A DNA stretch of 64,000 nt from Spirosoma rhododendri. GTDB taxonomy: Bacteria > Bacteroidota > Bacteroidia > Cytophagales > Spirosomataceae. Where the stretch lies: assembly GCF_012849055.1 (NCBI RefSeq), contig NZ_CP051677.1:1302001-1366000 (forward strand), read 5' to 3'. The position numbers were made by a program, and so were the translations under genes. Each line of letters starts with the position of its first letter. The first letter of the stretch is position 1. Shown piece by piece: positions 25,980-34,214 of this stretch. The notes below the pieces were generated by a model. The model saw only the letters and a program-made list of their open reading frames with translations. It was not told the origin of the DNA and searched no databases.

Positions 25980-26861
25980 TTATTGACCCTTGATTACAGG
26001 AATCAATTTTTGAAGTTCCTTAAACCGATCTTCACCCGACTCCGGCTCTTCGATCGGCAGTTTCTTTAATTCTTCGATGATAATGCGCCCGACAATCAGC
26101 CGCATATTCTTTTTGTCGTCGGCCGGAATAATGTACCAGGGGGCTTTGTCAGTAGCCGTTTCGTTAATGCATTCTTCGTACGCAGCCTGGTAATCGTCCC
26201 AGAACTCACGCTCTTTCACGTCGCCCTCTTCAAATTTCCAGTTCTTCTCCGGATCTTCAATCCGGGCGATCAGCCGGTCGGCCTGCTCCTGTTTCGATAC
26301 GTTCAGGAAGAACTTAACCGTCGGGAAGCCATTGTGAGAAAGGAATTTCTCCATGTCGCGAATGGCTTCGTACCGATGTTTAAACAGCTTGTCCAGATCG
26401 TCGGTCGCTTTTTCCGGCAAGCGCTGGCTATCCGTGAGTATCTCCGGGTGTACTTTCGTTACAAGCACTTCTTCATAGTACGAGCGATTGAAGATGCCGA
26501 TCTTACCCCGCTCCGGTAGTTCACGCCAGCTACGCCATAGAAAATCGTGGTCTAGTTCCAGATCCGTCGGTCGCTTAAACGAATGCACCGTCACCCCCGT
26601 TGGGTTAGTGCCCGTAAACACGTGCTTGATCGTACCATCTTTTCCGGCCGCGTCGAGCGCCTGAAAAATAACCAGCAGACCATAGCGGTTGTGGGCAAAC
26701 ATCAGGTCCTGATACTTGTCGATCTCGTCGGCCTGATGCCGCAGCATTACCTCGTAATGGCCTTTATCGTCGTAGTAATCGTCAACTTTTGTCGGTACTT
26801 TTTTGAGCTTCAGCTTCTTGTCTCCGTCGTAGCGGAACTGGTCGGTATCTAGGTCTTTCAC
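25980..26861 (-). CDS. Polyphosphate kinase 2 family protein (copy 2)
   Basis: The 293-residue protein has all PPK2 motifs: FQALDAAGKDGTIKHVF (Walker A at about 70-77), FKRPTDLELDHDFLWRSW, and GIFNRSYYEEVLVTKVHPE, with a C-terminal EFWDDYQAAYEECIN and WYIIPADDKKN. It is the first gene of the tandem pair and would provide polyphosphate-dependent nucleotide kinase activity. It is divergent from msrA. No PPK1 or exopolyphosphatase lies in the window. Confidence 0.93.
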   Translation of the reverse strand: MKDLDTDQFRYDGDKKLKLKKVPTKVDDYYDDKGHYEVMLRHQADEIDKYQDLMFAHNRYGLLVIFQALDAAGKDGTIKHVFTGTNPTGVTVHSFKRPTDLELDHDFLWRSWRELPERGKIGIFNRSYYEEVLVTKVHPEILTDSQRLPEKATDDLDKLFKHRYEAIRDMEKFLSHNGFPTVKFFLNVSKQEQADRLIARIEDPEKNWKFEEGDVKEREFWDDYQAAYEECINETATDKAPWYIIPADDKKNMRLIVGRIIIEELKKLPIEEPESGEDRFKELQKLIPVIKGQ

Positions 26862-26992
26862 AGGCAGTGGGTGTAAACTTTACTGAATCAGACACTGTTG
26901 TATCTGTATCAACAACAATGAACAGTAGCAATAGTTATGGACCGGCTCAGCAGCTATTCCTGACCGTCGGGCTGTTCGCTTCTTAGACGTAA

Positions 26993-27550
26993 ATGGACAC
27001 AAACGTAAATACGGAGAAAGCTACTTTTGGCACTGGCTGCTTCTGGTGTACAGAAGCCCAGTTTAACTCACTCGACGGCGTTATTTCGGCTATTTCAGGT
27101 TACGAAGGTGGCCAGAAAGCCGACCCTACCTACAAAGAAGTATGCACGGGTACCACCGGCCACGCCGAATGTGTTGAAGTGACGTATGATCCCAACCGTA
27201 TATCCTACCAGGAATTGTTACAGGCATTCTTCCGGAGCCACGACCCCACCTCGCTCAACCGGCAGGGGGCTGACGTTGGTACGCAGTATCGCTCGGTGAT
27301 TTTCTACCACAACGACGAGCAAAAGCAACTTGCCGAAACGGCCAAGGCTGAACTCGACAAGTCGGGCGCTTACGACAGCAAGATCGTCACGGAAATTAGC
27401 CCGGCCGAACCGTTTTATCCCGCTGAAGACTACCATCAGGATTACTTCCTGAAGAACCCCAACCAGGGCTACTGCGCCTTTGTCGTGGCCCCCAAACTGG
27501 ATAAATTCCGCAAGGTTTTCAAAGAAAAGCTGAAGCCTGTCAACGCGTAA
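26993..27550 (+). CDS. msrA: Peptide methionine-S-sulfoxide reductase A
   Basis: The 185-residue enzyme has the active-site motif GCFWCTE with catalytic C16, then a GYEGG, GHAECVEVTYDP and YHQDYFLKNPNQGYC. It reduces methionine-S-sulfoxide with recycling by the C-terminal Cys; C19 in the FWC form is a common variant. It is monocistronic and ends at a strong palindromic terminator. Confidence 0.97.
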   Translation: MDTNVNTEKATFGTGCFWCTEAQFNSLDGVISAISGYEGGQKADPTYKEVCTGTTGHAECVEVTYDPNRISYQELLQAFFRSHDPTSLNRQGADVGTQYRSVIFYHNDEQKQLAETAKAELDKSGAYDSKIVTEISPAEPFYPAEDYHQDYFLKNPNQGYCAFVVAPKLDKFRKVFKEKLKPVNA

Positions 27551-27565
27551 CACGACTAATTCCTG

Positions 27566-27608
27566 TAAGCAAATGGGGCCACCTGATTCAGGTGGCCCCA
27601 TTTGCTTA
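27566..27608. terminator. 21-bp perfect palindromic terminator after msrA
   Basis: Arms 27566-27586 and 27588-27608 are exact reverse complements around a single base, so the real loop is probably a few bases wider. The core is GGGGCCACCTGA. It starts 15 bp after the msrA stop. Confidence 0.85.
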
Positions 27609-27823
27609 TATAATCCGGCCCGACTCAACAATTAAATTTTATCGGCGTATACAGCGTAATGAATTGTGTCTAATGGCATCTGCTTTGTCCTTTTCTAAGT
27701 TAATCACAAAAGCAGACTTACTCACATACAAAATCTAGTTGTTTTGTATACAAAGAGAAGTTGGTACTTGCTGGTGTACGTACTTTAACCGACCGTTGGC
27801 CTGTCACTCTGCCCAAACTACGC

Positions 27824-28093
27824 ATGAATACAACAGTAACGCCCCGTGACGCTGTGAACTGGCAGACGTTACTACAGATTGCCCGTTTGCTTCCTTCCGG
27901 TAATAAAACGCCCCTTGTTTCATTCACCAACCCCGATGATGCGGCTCAATTCATGCGGCAGCAGGATCCACCGGGCACGAAGCTGTGTCTGCTCACTAAA
28001 GATGCATCGCTCTTCTGGATTGTACCGATCAGCACCGCTGAACAGCTGTTACAGAATGGTTTTCAACAAATATTAAAAACTATCCGCCTGTAA
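27824..28093 (+). CDS. Small hypothetical protein
   Basis: The 89-residue product from the ATG at 27824 begins MNTTVTPRDAVNWQTLLQI and has mixed alpha/beta character, with LVSFTNPDDAAQFMRQQDPPG in the middle and LFWIVPISTAEQLLQNGF near the end. No domain is recognised. It could be a small PilZ- or TRAM-sized cytosolic protein, but nothing supports a function. It converges on the degenerate receiver gene with a 21-bp gap. Confidence 0.5.
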   Translation: MNTTVTPRDAVNWQTLLQIARLLPSGNKTPLVSFTNPDDAAQFMRQQDPPGTKLCLLTKDASLFWIVPISTAEQLLQNGFQQILKTIRL

Positions 28094-28114
28094 ATCAGCA
28101 GACTACTGATGGTT

Positions 28115-28516
28115 TTAGTTTGAGTACGATAGCATCCGGGCGGCATTCACCAGGTTACTGTAGTTTTTTGCTTTCTGGATCAGACCATTGCATCCCAACT
28201 CGAAACATCGCTTGATGACCCGTTCATGCGTCGTATCAACGAGCATCAGTATGGGTATGGAGCGAAATACGCTGTCCTTCTTTAGCACCTGCAACACCTC
28301 ATATCCGTTCATAATCGGCGTGTTGGTCGCCAGCAGGATCAAATCCGGCAACCGCCCGTCCAGACAGTGTGTGAGTCGGATCAGCAGCTCGGCCCCATTT
28401 TCTATATGGCAGAATATCGGAGTATCACGCCGGTCAATCAGGTTGTGCTGTGCGTAATCGGTAACTGAATCGCCCTGATCAACTACGTATATCAGGGGCG
28501 CATTAACGGTAATCAT
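28115..28516 (-). CDS. Degenerate response-regulator receiver domain protein
   Basis: From the ATG at 28516 the product is 133 residues, a single CheY-like fold without an output domain. The N-terminal acidic site reads VVDQGD rather than the usual paired acids, and the phosphoacceptor strand reads DLILLATNTPIMNGYEV, where the family has LLD in place of LLA, so A63 replaces the phosphorylated Asp. The switch lysine is kept (GLIQKAKN, K115). It is probably a pseudo-receiver used as a constitutive protein-interaction module. The open frame extends to 28594, but the upstream part has no receiver character. No histidine kinase is adjacent. Confidence 0.72.
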   Translation of the reverse strand: MITVNAPLIYVVDQGDSVTDYAQHNLIDRRDTPIFCHIENGAELLIRLTHCLDGRLPDLILLATNTPIMNGYEVLQVLKKDSVFRSIPILMLVDTTHERVIKRCFELGCNGLIQKAKNYSNLVNAARMLSYSN

Positions 28517-28819
28517 ACTAAATGAGTAGAGTATCTGTCGTTCATGTTGGTTCAATATCAACAATTGAACCAATTGATAATCGGACTCACCCACCTTGTC
28601 TGCGTAAATGTTTTAATCGGTTACTAACCTGAATTTTTAGCGGATCAGTCGCTTCTCCGCTCATCATATAACGGTATGACTGATATGGATTCGCGTTCGA
28701 CATTGCGTTACTTTCGGCTCAATTGAGCATAACCGATCAATAAGACGCAGCCGGCAAGGCTTGCCTGGTTCTATGCTCCCCGTTTTCTTTGTCCCGTTGT
28801 ACATCATTATCTACTACTC
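28517..28819. other. 303-bp divergent intergenic stretch
   Basis: This region lies between the pseudo-receiver and the outer-membrane protein, which are divergent. The first 78 bp are also an open N-terminal extension of the receiver frame. I see no strong hairpin or TAnnTTTG word in it. Confidence 0.4.
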
Positions 28820-29341
28820 ATGAAAAAACTGCACTATGCTTTTCTGCTGATCGTCCTGTCGCTCGTCAGCACACACTCATTTGGCCAGATGGCCATTGGT
28901 AAAGGAACCAGTTTCATCAATGCCGGTATCGGTGTTGGTGGTTACGGTTATTTTAATGGCAGCGGTGTAGCCCTGACAGCGGGTTACGAAACTGGTGTAT
29001 ACGAGAACATCACCGTTGGCGGTGTTGCCGGTTTTCGTACATACGGTAGCGGTGTCACTTCTTTCGACATTGGCGCACGGGGGTCTTACCACTTCAATGA
29101 GCTGATTAAGCTGACAGATGACAAGCTCGACTTGTATGCGGGTATTGGTGTGTCGTTCTACCGCTTATCCTATGGCGACAGCTATATCCGGTCATTGGGT
29201 ATCTCCGACAGTTACTCAACGGCTTACGTACCCATACACATCGGTGCCCGGTATTTGTTTGCGAATAATCTGGGCGGTTTTGCCGAGATAAGTTCGAGCC
29301 TGGCTACACTGCGTCTAGGGTTAACGTTTAAACTGAAGTAA
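28820..29341 (+). CDS. Small outer-membrane beta-barrel protein
   Basis: The 173-residue protein has a signal peptide (cut after HSFGQ) and glycine-rich strands such as FINAGIGVGGYGYFNGSG and LDLYAGIGVSFYRLSYG, ending in ATLRLGLTFKLK, consistent with an eight-strand outer-membrane barrel. The family is not named here. The ATG is followed by MKKLHY. It is followed by a stable terminator. Confidence 0.72.
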   Translation: MKKLHYAFLLIVLSLVSTHSFGQMAIGKGTSFINAGIGVGGYGYFNGSGVALTAGYETGVYENITVGGVAGFRTYGSGVTSFDIGARGSYHFNELIKLTDDKLDLYAGIGVSFYRLSYGDSYIRSLGISDSYSTAYVPIHIGARYLFANNLGGFAEISSSLATLRLGLTFKLK

Positions 29342-29358
29342 CTCAGCATCATAAACAA

Positions 29359-29396
29359 AGCCGCGGGCTATCGGATCACTCCGGTAGCCCGCGGCT
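29359..29396. terminator. 17-bp GC-rich hairpin terminator
   Basis: Arms 29359-29375 and 29380-29396 pair with one T-G wobble and a 4-nt loop, followed by gttttgta. It separates the convergent barrel and prolyl oligopeptidase genes. Confidence 0.85.
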
Positions 29397-29415
29397 GTTT
29401 TGTATCCCACCAAAC

Positions 29416-31554
29416 CTACTTCAACGTTTTCACACCCATATTCCAGAGGATGAACGAGTACGTTTCGGCGGCATCCTCGATATTTTTCTTTGTGTTGCTG
29501 GCTCCGTGACCAGAGTTGGTTTCGATCCGAATCAGCACGGGGTTGTTGCCTTTATAAACGTCCTGCAACGTAGCCGCGTACTTGAACGAATGCGCCGGAA
29601 CGACCCGGTCGTCGTGGTCGGCGGTGGAAATCAGCGTAGCGGGGTAGTTCTGACCCGCTTTCAGGTTGTGAATCGGCGAATAGGCGTACAGTGCCTTGAA
29701 CTCGTCAGGATTGTCGCTACTACCGTAGTCGGCGATCCAGTTCCAGCCGATAGTGAACTTGTGGAAGCGCAGCATATCCATCACACCCACCTGCGGAATG
29801 GCCACCCGGAACAAGTCGGGGCGTTGGTTCATCACGGCCCCGACGAGCAGGCCCCCGTTTGAGCCGCCCATGATCGCCAGTTTGGCCGGGCTGGTGTATT
29901 TTTCCTTAATCAGGTACTCGGCTGCCGCAATAAAATCGTCGAACACGTTCTGCTTTTTCAGCTTCATCCCCTGCTCGTGCCACGCTTCGCCGTATTCACT
30001 GCCCCCCCGCAGGTTAGCCTGAACGTAAATACCGCCCTGCTCCAGAAACGGAATCCGTAGCGGGCTGAAACCCGGCGGCAGGCTGACGTTGAAACCGCCG
30101 TAGCCGTAGAGCAGCGTCGGGTTGGTACCATCGAGTTTTAGTCCCTTGCGGTGCGTCAGGAACATAGGCACTTTCGTACCGTCTTTGCTGGTGTAAAACA
30201 CCTGCTTCGTTTCGTAATCGCCGGGTTTGAAATCGACTTCGGGGGCGCGGAACACGGTACTTTTGCGGCTGGCAATGTCGTAGCGATAGATAGTGGACGG
30301 GCTGGTAAACGACGTGAACGAGTAGAACACAAACGAATCTTCCGGCTGACCGCCAAACCCACCAACCGACCCCAGACCGGGCAGTTCGACGGTGCTTTCG
30401 TGCTTGCCCATATAGTCGAACACCTGAATCTCCGATACGACATCTTTGGTGTATTCGACAAACAGCTTGCGCCCGCCCGTACTGACGCCACCCTCAGCCA
30501 TCGGGTACTTCGTTTCGCCGATCAGCGTTGTCATGGCTTTCTTCTTCGTGTCGAACGCGACGACTTTGCCGTTGGGCGCTTTGTCGTTGGTCTGCATCAG
30601 TAACACGTCGCCCCGGTTGTCGATCAGGCTGTAGCGCGAGTCGGTCACGTCGGCAACGATGGGCGCGAACGTTTTGCTACCCGACTGACTGTCGATGAAA
30701 AACAGCGCGTTACCGTCTTTTCCCTGCCCCCGGTCGCTTACCGACAGGACGGCGAACCGTTCGTCATCGGTGGTGCTGAGGGTGTGAAAGCGTTGCCCGT
30801 TTTTGGCGTCTTCATACACCAGCCGGTCGGCCGACTGCGGGGTGTTGATCGCATGGAAGAATACCTGGTGGTTCTCGTTTTTAGCGGCCAGTGCGCTGCC
30901 TTCGGGTTTAGGATAGCGGCTGTAGTAGAACCCGTCGCCCTGCCAGGCAGCGCCGGATACTTTCACCCAGTCGAGTGTTTCGGGCAGGTATTTTTTCGTC
31001 GTCAGGTCCATAACGCGGTATGTGAACCAGTCTGACCCGCCCTGCGACGTACCAACAACAGCGTATCTGCCGCTTTTCGACGGCGAAAACACCGTCAGTT
31101 TAGTGGTTCCTTCCTTCGACAGTTCGTTCGGATCGATAACAACTTCGGGCTTGCCGTCCAGCCCCATCTGCCTATAAAGCACCGACTGATTTTGCAGGCC
31201 GTCGTTTTTGTAGAAGTAGTACCACTTCGCCATCTCGCCTGTCCCCTGATGAAAGGGCGACGAGTATTTGGGGTAGTTATAGATCTGCTCCATCCGCTGC
31301 TGCAACTGTTTGCGGTACGGAATCTGATCCATGTAGGCATCGGTGACTTTGTTTTCAGCCTTGACCCAGTCTGCCGTTTCGGCCGAGCGGTCGTCTTCAA
31401 GCCACCGGTACGGGTCCGCTACAACAGTACCGTGGTACGTATCTGTATGCTCGACCCGGCGGGCTTTGGGGTATTGAATGGGCGAATCAGACTGGGCGTC
31501 TGTCGTGGTAACGTCAAGCATAAGCAGGGCACAGAAAAGGAGAGGAACGCGCAT
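29416..31554 (-). CDS. Prolyl oligopeptidase family serine peptidase (S9A)
   Basis: The ATG at 31554 (nine codons inside the open frame) gives a signal peptide ending DVTTTDAQ and 712 residues. The N-terminal propeller follows with DPYRWLEDDRS and VKAENKVTDAYM; the C-terminal alpha/beta-hydrolase shows IMGGSNGGLLVGAVMNQRPD (nucleophile S565), TADHDDRVVPAHS (Asp) and SGHGASNTKK (His). It cleaves after proline in peptides, probably in the periplasm. The family usually has about 700 residues, as here. An inverted repeat lies upstream. Confidence 0.95.
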   Translation of the reverse strand: MRVPLLFCALLMLDVTTTDAQSDSPIQYPKARRVEHTDTYHGTVVADPYRWLEDDRSAETADWVKAENKVTDAYMDQIPYRKQLQQRMEQIYNYPKYSSPFHQGTGEMAKWYYFYKNDGLQNQSVLYRQMGLDGKPEVVIDPNELSKEGTTKLTVFSPSKSGRYAVVGTSQGGSDWFTYRVMDLTTKKYLPETLDWVKVSGAAWQGDGFYYSRYPKPEGSALAAKNENHQVFFHAINTPQSADRLVYEDAKNGQRFHTLSTTDDERFAVLSVSDRGQGKDGNALFFIDSQSGSKTFAPIVADVTDSRYSLIDNRGDVLLMQTNDKAPNGKVVAFDTKKKAMTTLIGETKYPMAEGGVSTGGRKLFVEYTKDVVSEIQVFDYMGKHESTVELPGLGSVGGFGGQPEDSFVFYSFTSFTSPSTIYRYDIASRKSTVFRAPEVDFKPGDYETKQVFYTSKDGTKVPMFLTHRKGLKLDGTNPTLLYGYGGFNVSLPPGFSPLRIPFLEQGGIYVQANLRGGSEYGEAWHEQGMKLKKQNVFDDFIAAAEYLIKEKYTSPAKLAIMGGSNGGLLVGAVMNQRPDLFRVAIPQVGVMDMLRFHKFTIGWNWIADYGSSDNPDEFKALYAYSPIHNLKAGQNYPATLISTADHDDRVVPAHSFKYAATLQDVYKGNNPVLIRIETNSGHGASNTKKNIEDAAETYSFILWNMGVKTLK

Positions 31555-31615
31555 AAAGTCGAGGAAGTAGGTTGATGGCAAATGGTTGTATGGTCAGTGT
31601 ATTTGGCCTGCCCGC

Positions 31616-31687
31616 TTACCCCCCAGCCCCCTGAAGGGGGAGCATTCCGTAAATGGACCACTCCCCCTTCAGGGGGCTGGGGGGTAA
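31616..31687. repeat. 27-nt perfect inverted repeat (CCCCCAGCCCCCTGAAGGGGG type)
   Basis: Arms 31616-31642 and 31661-31687 are exact reverse complements around an 18-nt loop. Each arm also has an internal CCCCCT-ga-AGGGGG fold-back, so two smaller hairpins are an alternative. It lies 3' of the exonuclease gene and 5' of the oligopeptidase gene. I have met similar CCCCCAGCCCCCTGAAGGGGG elements in other Bacteroidetes genomes. Confidence 0.9.
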
Positions 31688-31753
31688 ACCGAACGAAAAA
31701 AAGCAATTCCTAACGAATCGTTGTCAATTCGTATCAGTCGGGCTGACAGAAAA

Positions 31754-32299
31754 TCAATTGTCTTCCGAGTAAATGGCGGACGATGGCCGGGGAATATGAC
31801 CGTATTTGTCGTGTTCAAGCAGCATCTCGAACAGCTTCACCGTCGCGGCTGCGTCGCCAGCGGCCCGGTGACGACCGTTGAGCGGAATTTCCAGCGAACG
31901 GCACAGCTTGCCGAGACTATACGACGGGTGGCCGGGTAGAATTTTTCGACTCGACCGCACGGTGCAGATTGTCCGGCGGAGGAAATCATAGCCCAGCCAG
32001 TTGAGTTCTTTCTGAATAAAGCCGAAGTCGAAGCTGACGTTGTGGGCCACGAAGATCGCCCCTTCGGTGATACGCAGGATTTCATGGGCCACTTCTGAAA
32101 ACAAAGGTGCCTGCGCCACCATCTCGTCGGAAATACCGGTTAGGTGCCGAATAAAGGGCGGAATGGGGCATTCGGGGTTGAGCAGCGTGTGAAACGAGTC
32201 GACAACCTGCTGCCCATCGTGGCGAAAAATGGCTATTTCCGTAATGCGGGTCGGGCCTTTGATGCCGCCCGTTGTTTCAACGTCGACTATACAATACAC
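31754..32299 (-). CDS. DnaQ-like DEDDh 3'-5' exonuclease
   Basis: The family start YCIVDVETTGG fits a GTG at 32299 better than the upstream TTG at 32365, giving 181 residues. DEDDh motifs are all present: IVDVETTG (D6, E8), HNVSFDFGFI, and HRAAGDAAATV. It is related to the epsilon proofreading subunit or RNase T and is a stand-alone nuclease. It lies 68 bp downstream of the S41-like gene on the same strand. Confidence 0.86.
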   Translation of the reverse strand: MYCIVDVETTGGIKGPTRITEIAIFRHDGQQVVDSFHTLLNPECPIPPFIRHLTGISDEMVAQAPLFSEVAHEILRITEGAIFVAHNVSFDFGFIQKELNWLGYDFLRRTICTVRSSRKILPGHPSYSLGKLCRSLEIPLNGRHRAAGDAAATVKLFEMLLEHDKYGHIPRPSSAIYSEDN

Positions 32300-32367
32300 A
32301 GATAACCGGTTTTCGGTACGTGCTTCGACAGCCCACAAACAGGCTGTTGCGCAACTAAGATACAACC

Positions 32368-33872
32368 TCAGCGTGACGCCTGCAACGGACGAGTCCGAAT
32401 CGGCTGCCGGGCTACGACGCCTTCGCGAATCAGCCGGAGGGTATAATCCAGCACGTAGTCGCGGTTTGTCAGGAGGTCATCGTAAGAACGTGTGACGGTG
32501 AAATCCGGTTCAACCGTGAATCCATTGGCCCGATCAGCCGTAACAGCGTGGGTTAGTTTCTTCAGTGGAATGCGCACCTGAATACGGGAGTTGGGCAGCG
32601 TAATGGTTTTGAAATGACCGGCAAAATCACCCCAGTACGCGCTGCCGCTCGCTTCGCCGATGTAGGTACCCATGCCCGCATCGAGCGTTTTGGCCAGCAC
32701 GGTTGTCGTGGCCGAGAACGACGCACCATTCATCATAAAATAGAGGTTGCCGCGAAACGCCAGGTGCTGCCGGGGGCGGTAGCGCCATCGCGCCGACCGG
32801 CTCGCGAAGCCTCCGGCCTGACTCCGTTTGTACTGCCAGCTAAAGTGCAGGGCTGAGATCGGGTTCCAGCGGGTGACGAGTTCTTGCCGGGCGGCCGGGT
32901 TCATTTCTTCCCGCGCCATCATCGTAAACGGCTTCGGCATCCAGTACCGCAGCAGGTTAGCCGAATTCGTGACGACGCCCCCGCCGTTGCCCTGCATATC
33001 CACGATCAGGTTTTGTACGCCCTCGTCGCGCAGTTGCCGAAACGCCCGTTTGAGCCGCCGGTTGAATCCCCACTGAAAGGGGTCTTTTTTGCCCACGTTC
33101 ATAAACGACGATACGCGCAGTACGGCCGTCCGGGTCAGCGAATCGACTACGCGCACCGACAGGTTGGGGCGCCGGTCTATTTCGTTGCGGTAGCGTCGCT
33201 GCATCACCGCCCGAAACCGTTGCAGCGATGCGCAGCGTAGGCTGGTCCGGCGGGTCGTTGTGTCGCCAATGGCGCGGTACGAAATCGTTACCGAATCGGC
33301 CGAGCCATACCAGGCGGCATAGTAATCGGCGAACTGTACCAGACTCCACTGCCGCCGGCCTGTGAGATTATCGCCGTCGGAGCCGGAGCGGTCGGCTTCC
33401 ATCAGTTCGCGGTGCAGTTCGCCCACGGGCCGGTCGTTGATCGTCAGCAGTTCATAGCCCCGGTGCAGGCTCGTATCGGTCGACACGTTGTGGCTGATGT
33501 AATACTGATCACCGACGGGCCGGATAAAAAACGGGATGTAACGGGTTTGCTTCCCGATGTAGTTCCGGCGGTGGGTGATGTTGGTGTGCCCGTCTTTGAT
33601 AGCCGCCACGAGCGGGCTAACGGTATGATAAAACGTCAGGTACGGCATAGGAGCCGTAAGCCGGTTGAATAGCGAGTCATAGAGTTGTTCCATGCGCGGG
33701 CGGGGGTGTAAAAGCCCATGCCCGGATGCAGCAGATCAAGTTTGCGTTTGAGGAAGGCGATATCGGCGCGGGCCTGTCCGGGCGTCAGCGAATCGACAGG
33801 CTGGGCAAAAGCAGGGAAAAAACCGGTAAGGCAAATAAAGAGGAAGGCAAACAAACGCGTCGTCGGATTCAT
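32368..33872 (-). pseudogene. S41-like peptidase, frameshifted after its N-terminus
   Basis: A signal peptide (FFPAFAQ) and a helical N-terminus (LDLLHPGMGFYTP) lie in one frame, and the body (EQLYDSLFNRLTAPMPYLTF, then the S41 core GNGGGVVTNSANL, NGASFSATTTVLAKTLDAGM and GEASGSAYWGDF) lies in another. The shift falls near a run of five Gs at 33702-33706 (CCCCC on the minus strand), and one extra C joins the two parts. The protein resembles tail-specific peptidases without a PDZ domain. If the break is real the product is inactive; if it is a read error, about 500 residues are encoded. Confidence 0.78.
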
Positions 33873-34214
33873 CAGGCAGAGAGGAAGGCCAACCGTTTAC
33901 GGTACCGGCGGGTCTGTTTGTGAAATTAAAAATCGTGCCAACCAAAATCAACCTCTTTTGTTCAAAAACAGCATTAAATTTTGACTAATATTCAATTTAC
34001 AGAATTATGTATACTTCTCCTGTCCTCTACCGGAAGTTCGTACAGGTAGCTGCGAAACAGATGTAAACATAAACATAGAATACTGATTAGTAGACAGTTA
34101 AAGCAAGTACCGTACAGTAAAGTCAATTAGCGAAACGGGAATTTTCCCGTACAGGTCCTTAGAAAAATCGTGCTACTTCCCGGCGTTTCTCCACATCTTA
34201 ACAGCACTTGTTTC
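33873..34214. other. 342-bp divergent intergenic stretch
   Basis: This AT-rich region lies between the divergent S41-like and T9SS cargo genes. No TAnnTTTG word, hairpin or short gene could be recognised in it. It probably holds both promoters. Confidence 0.4.
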
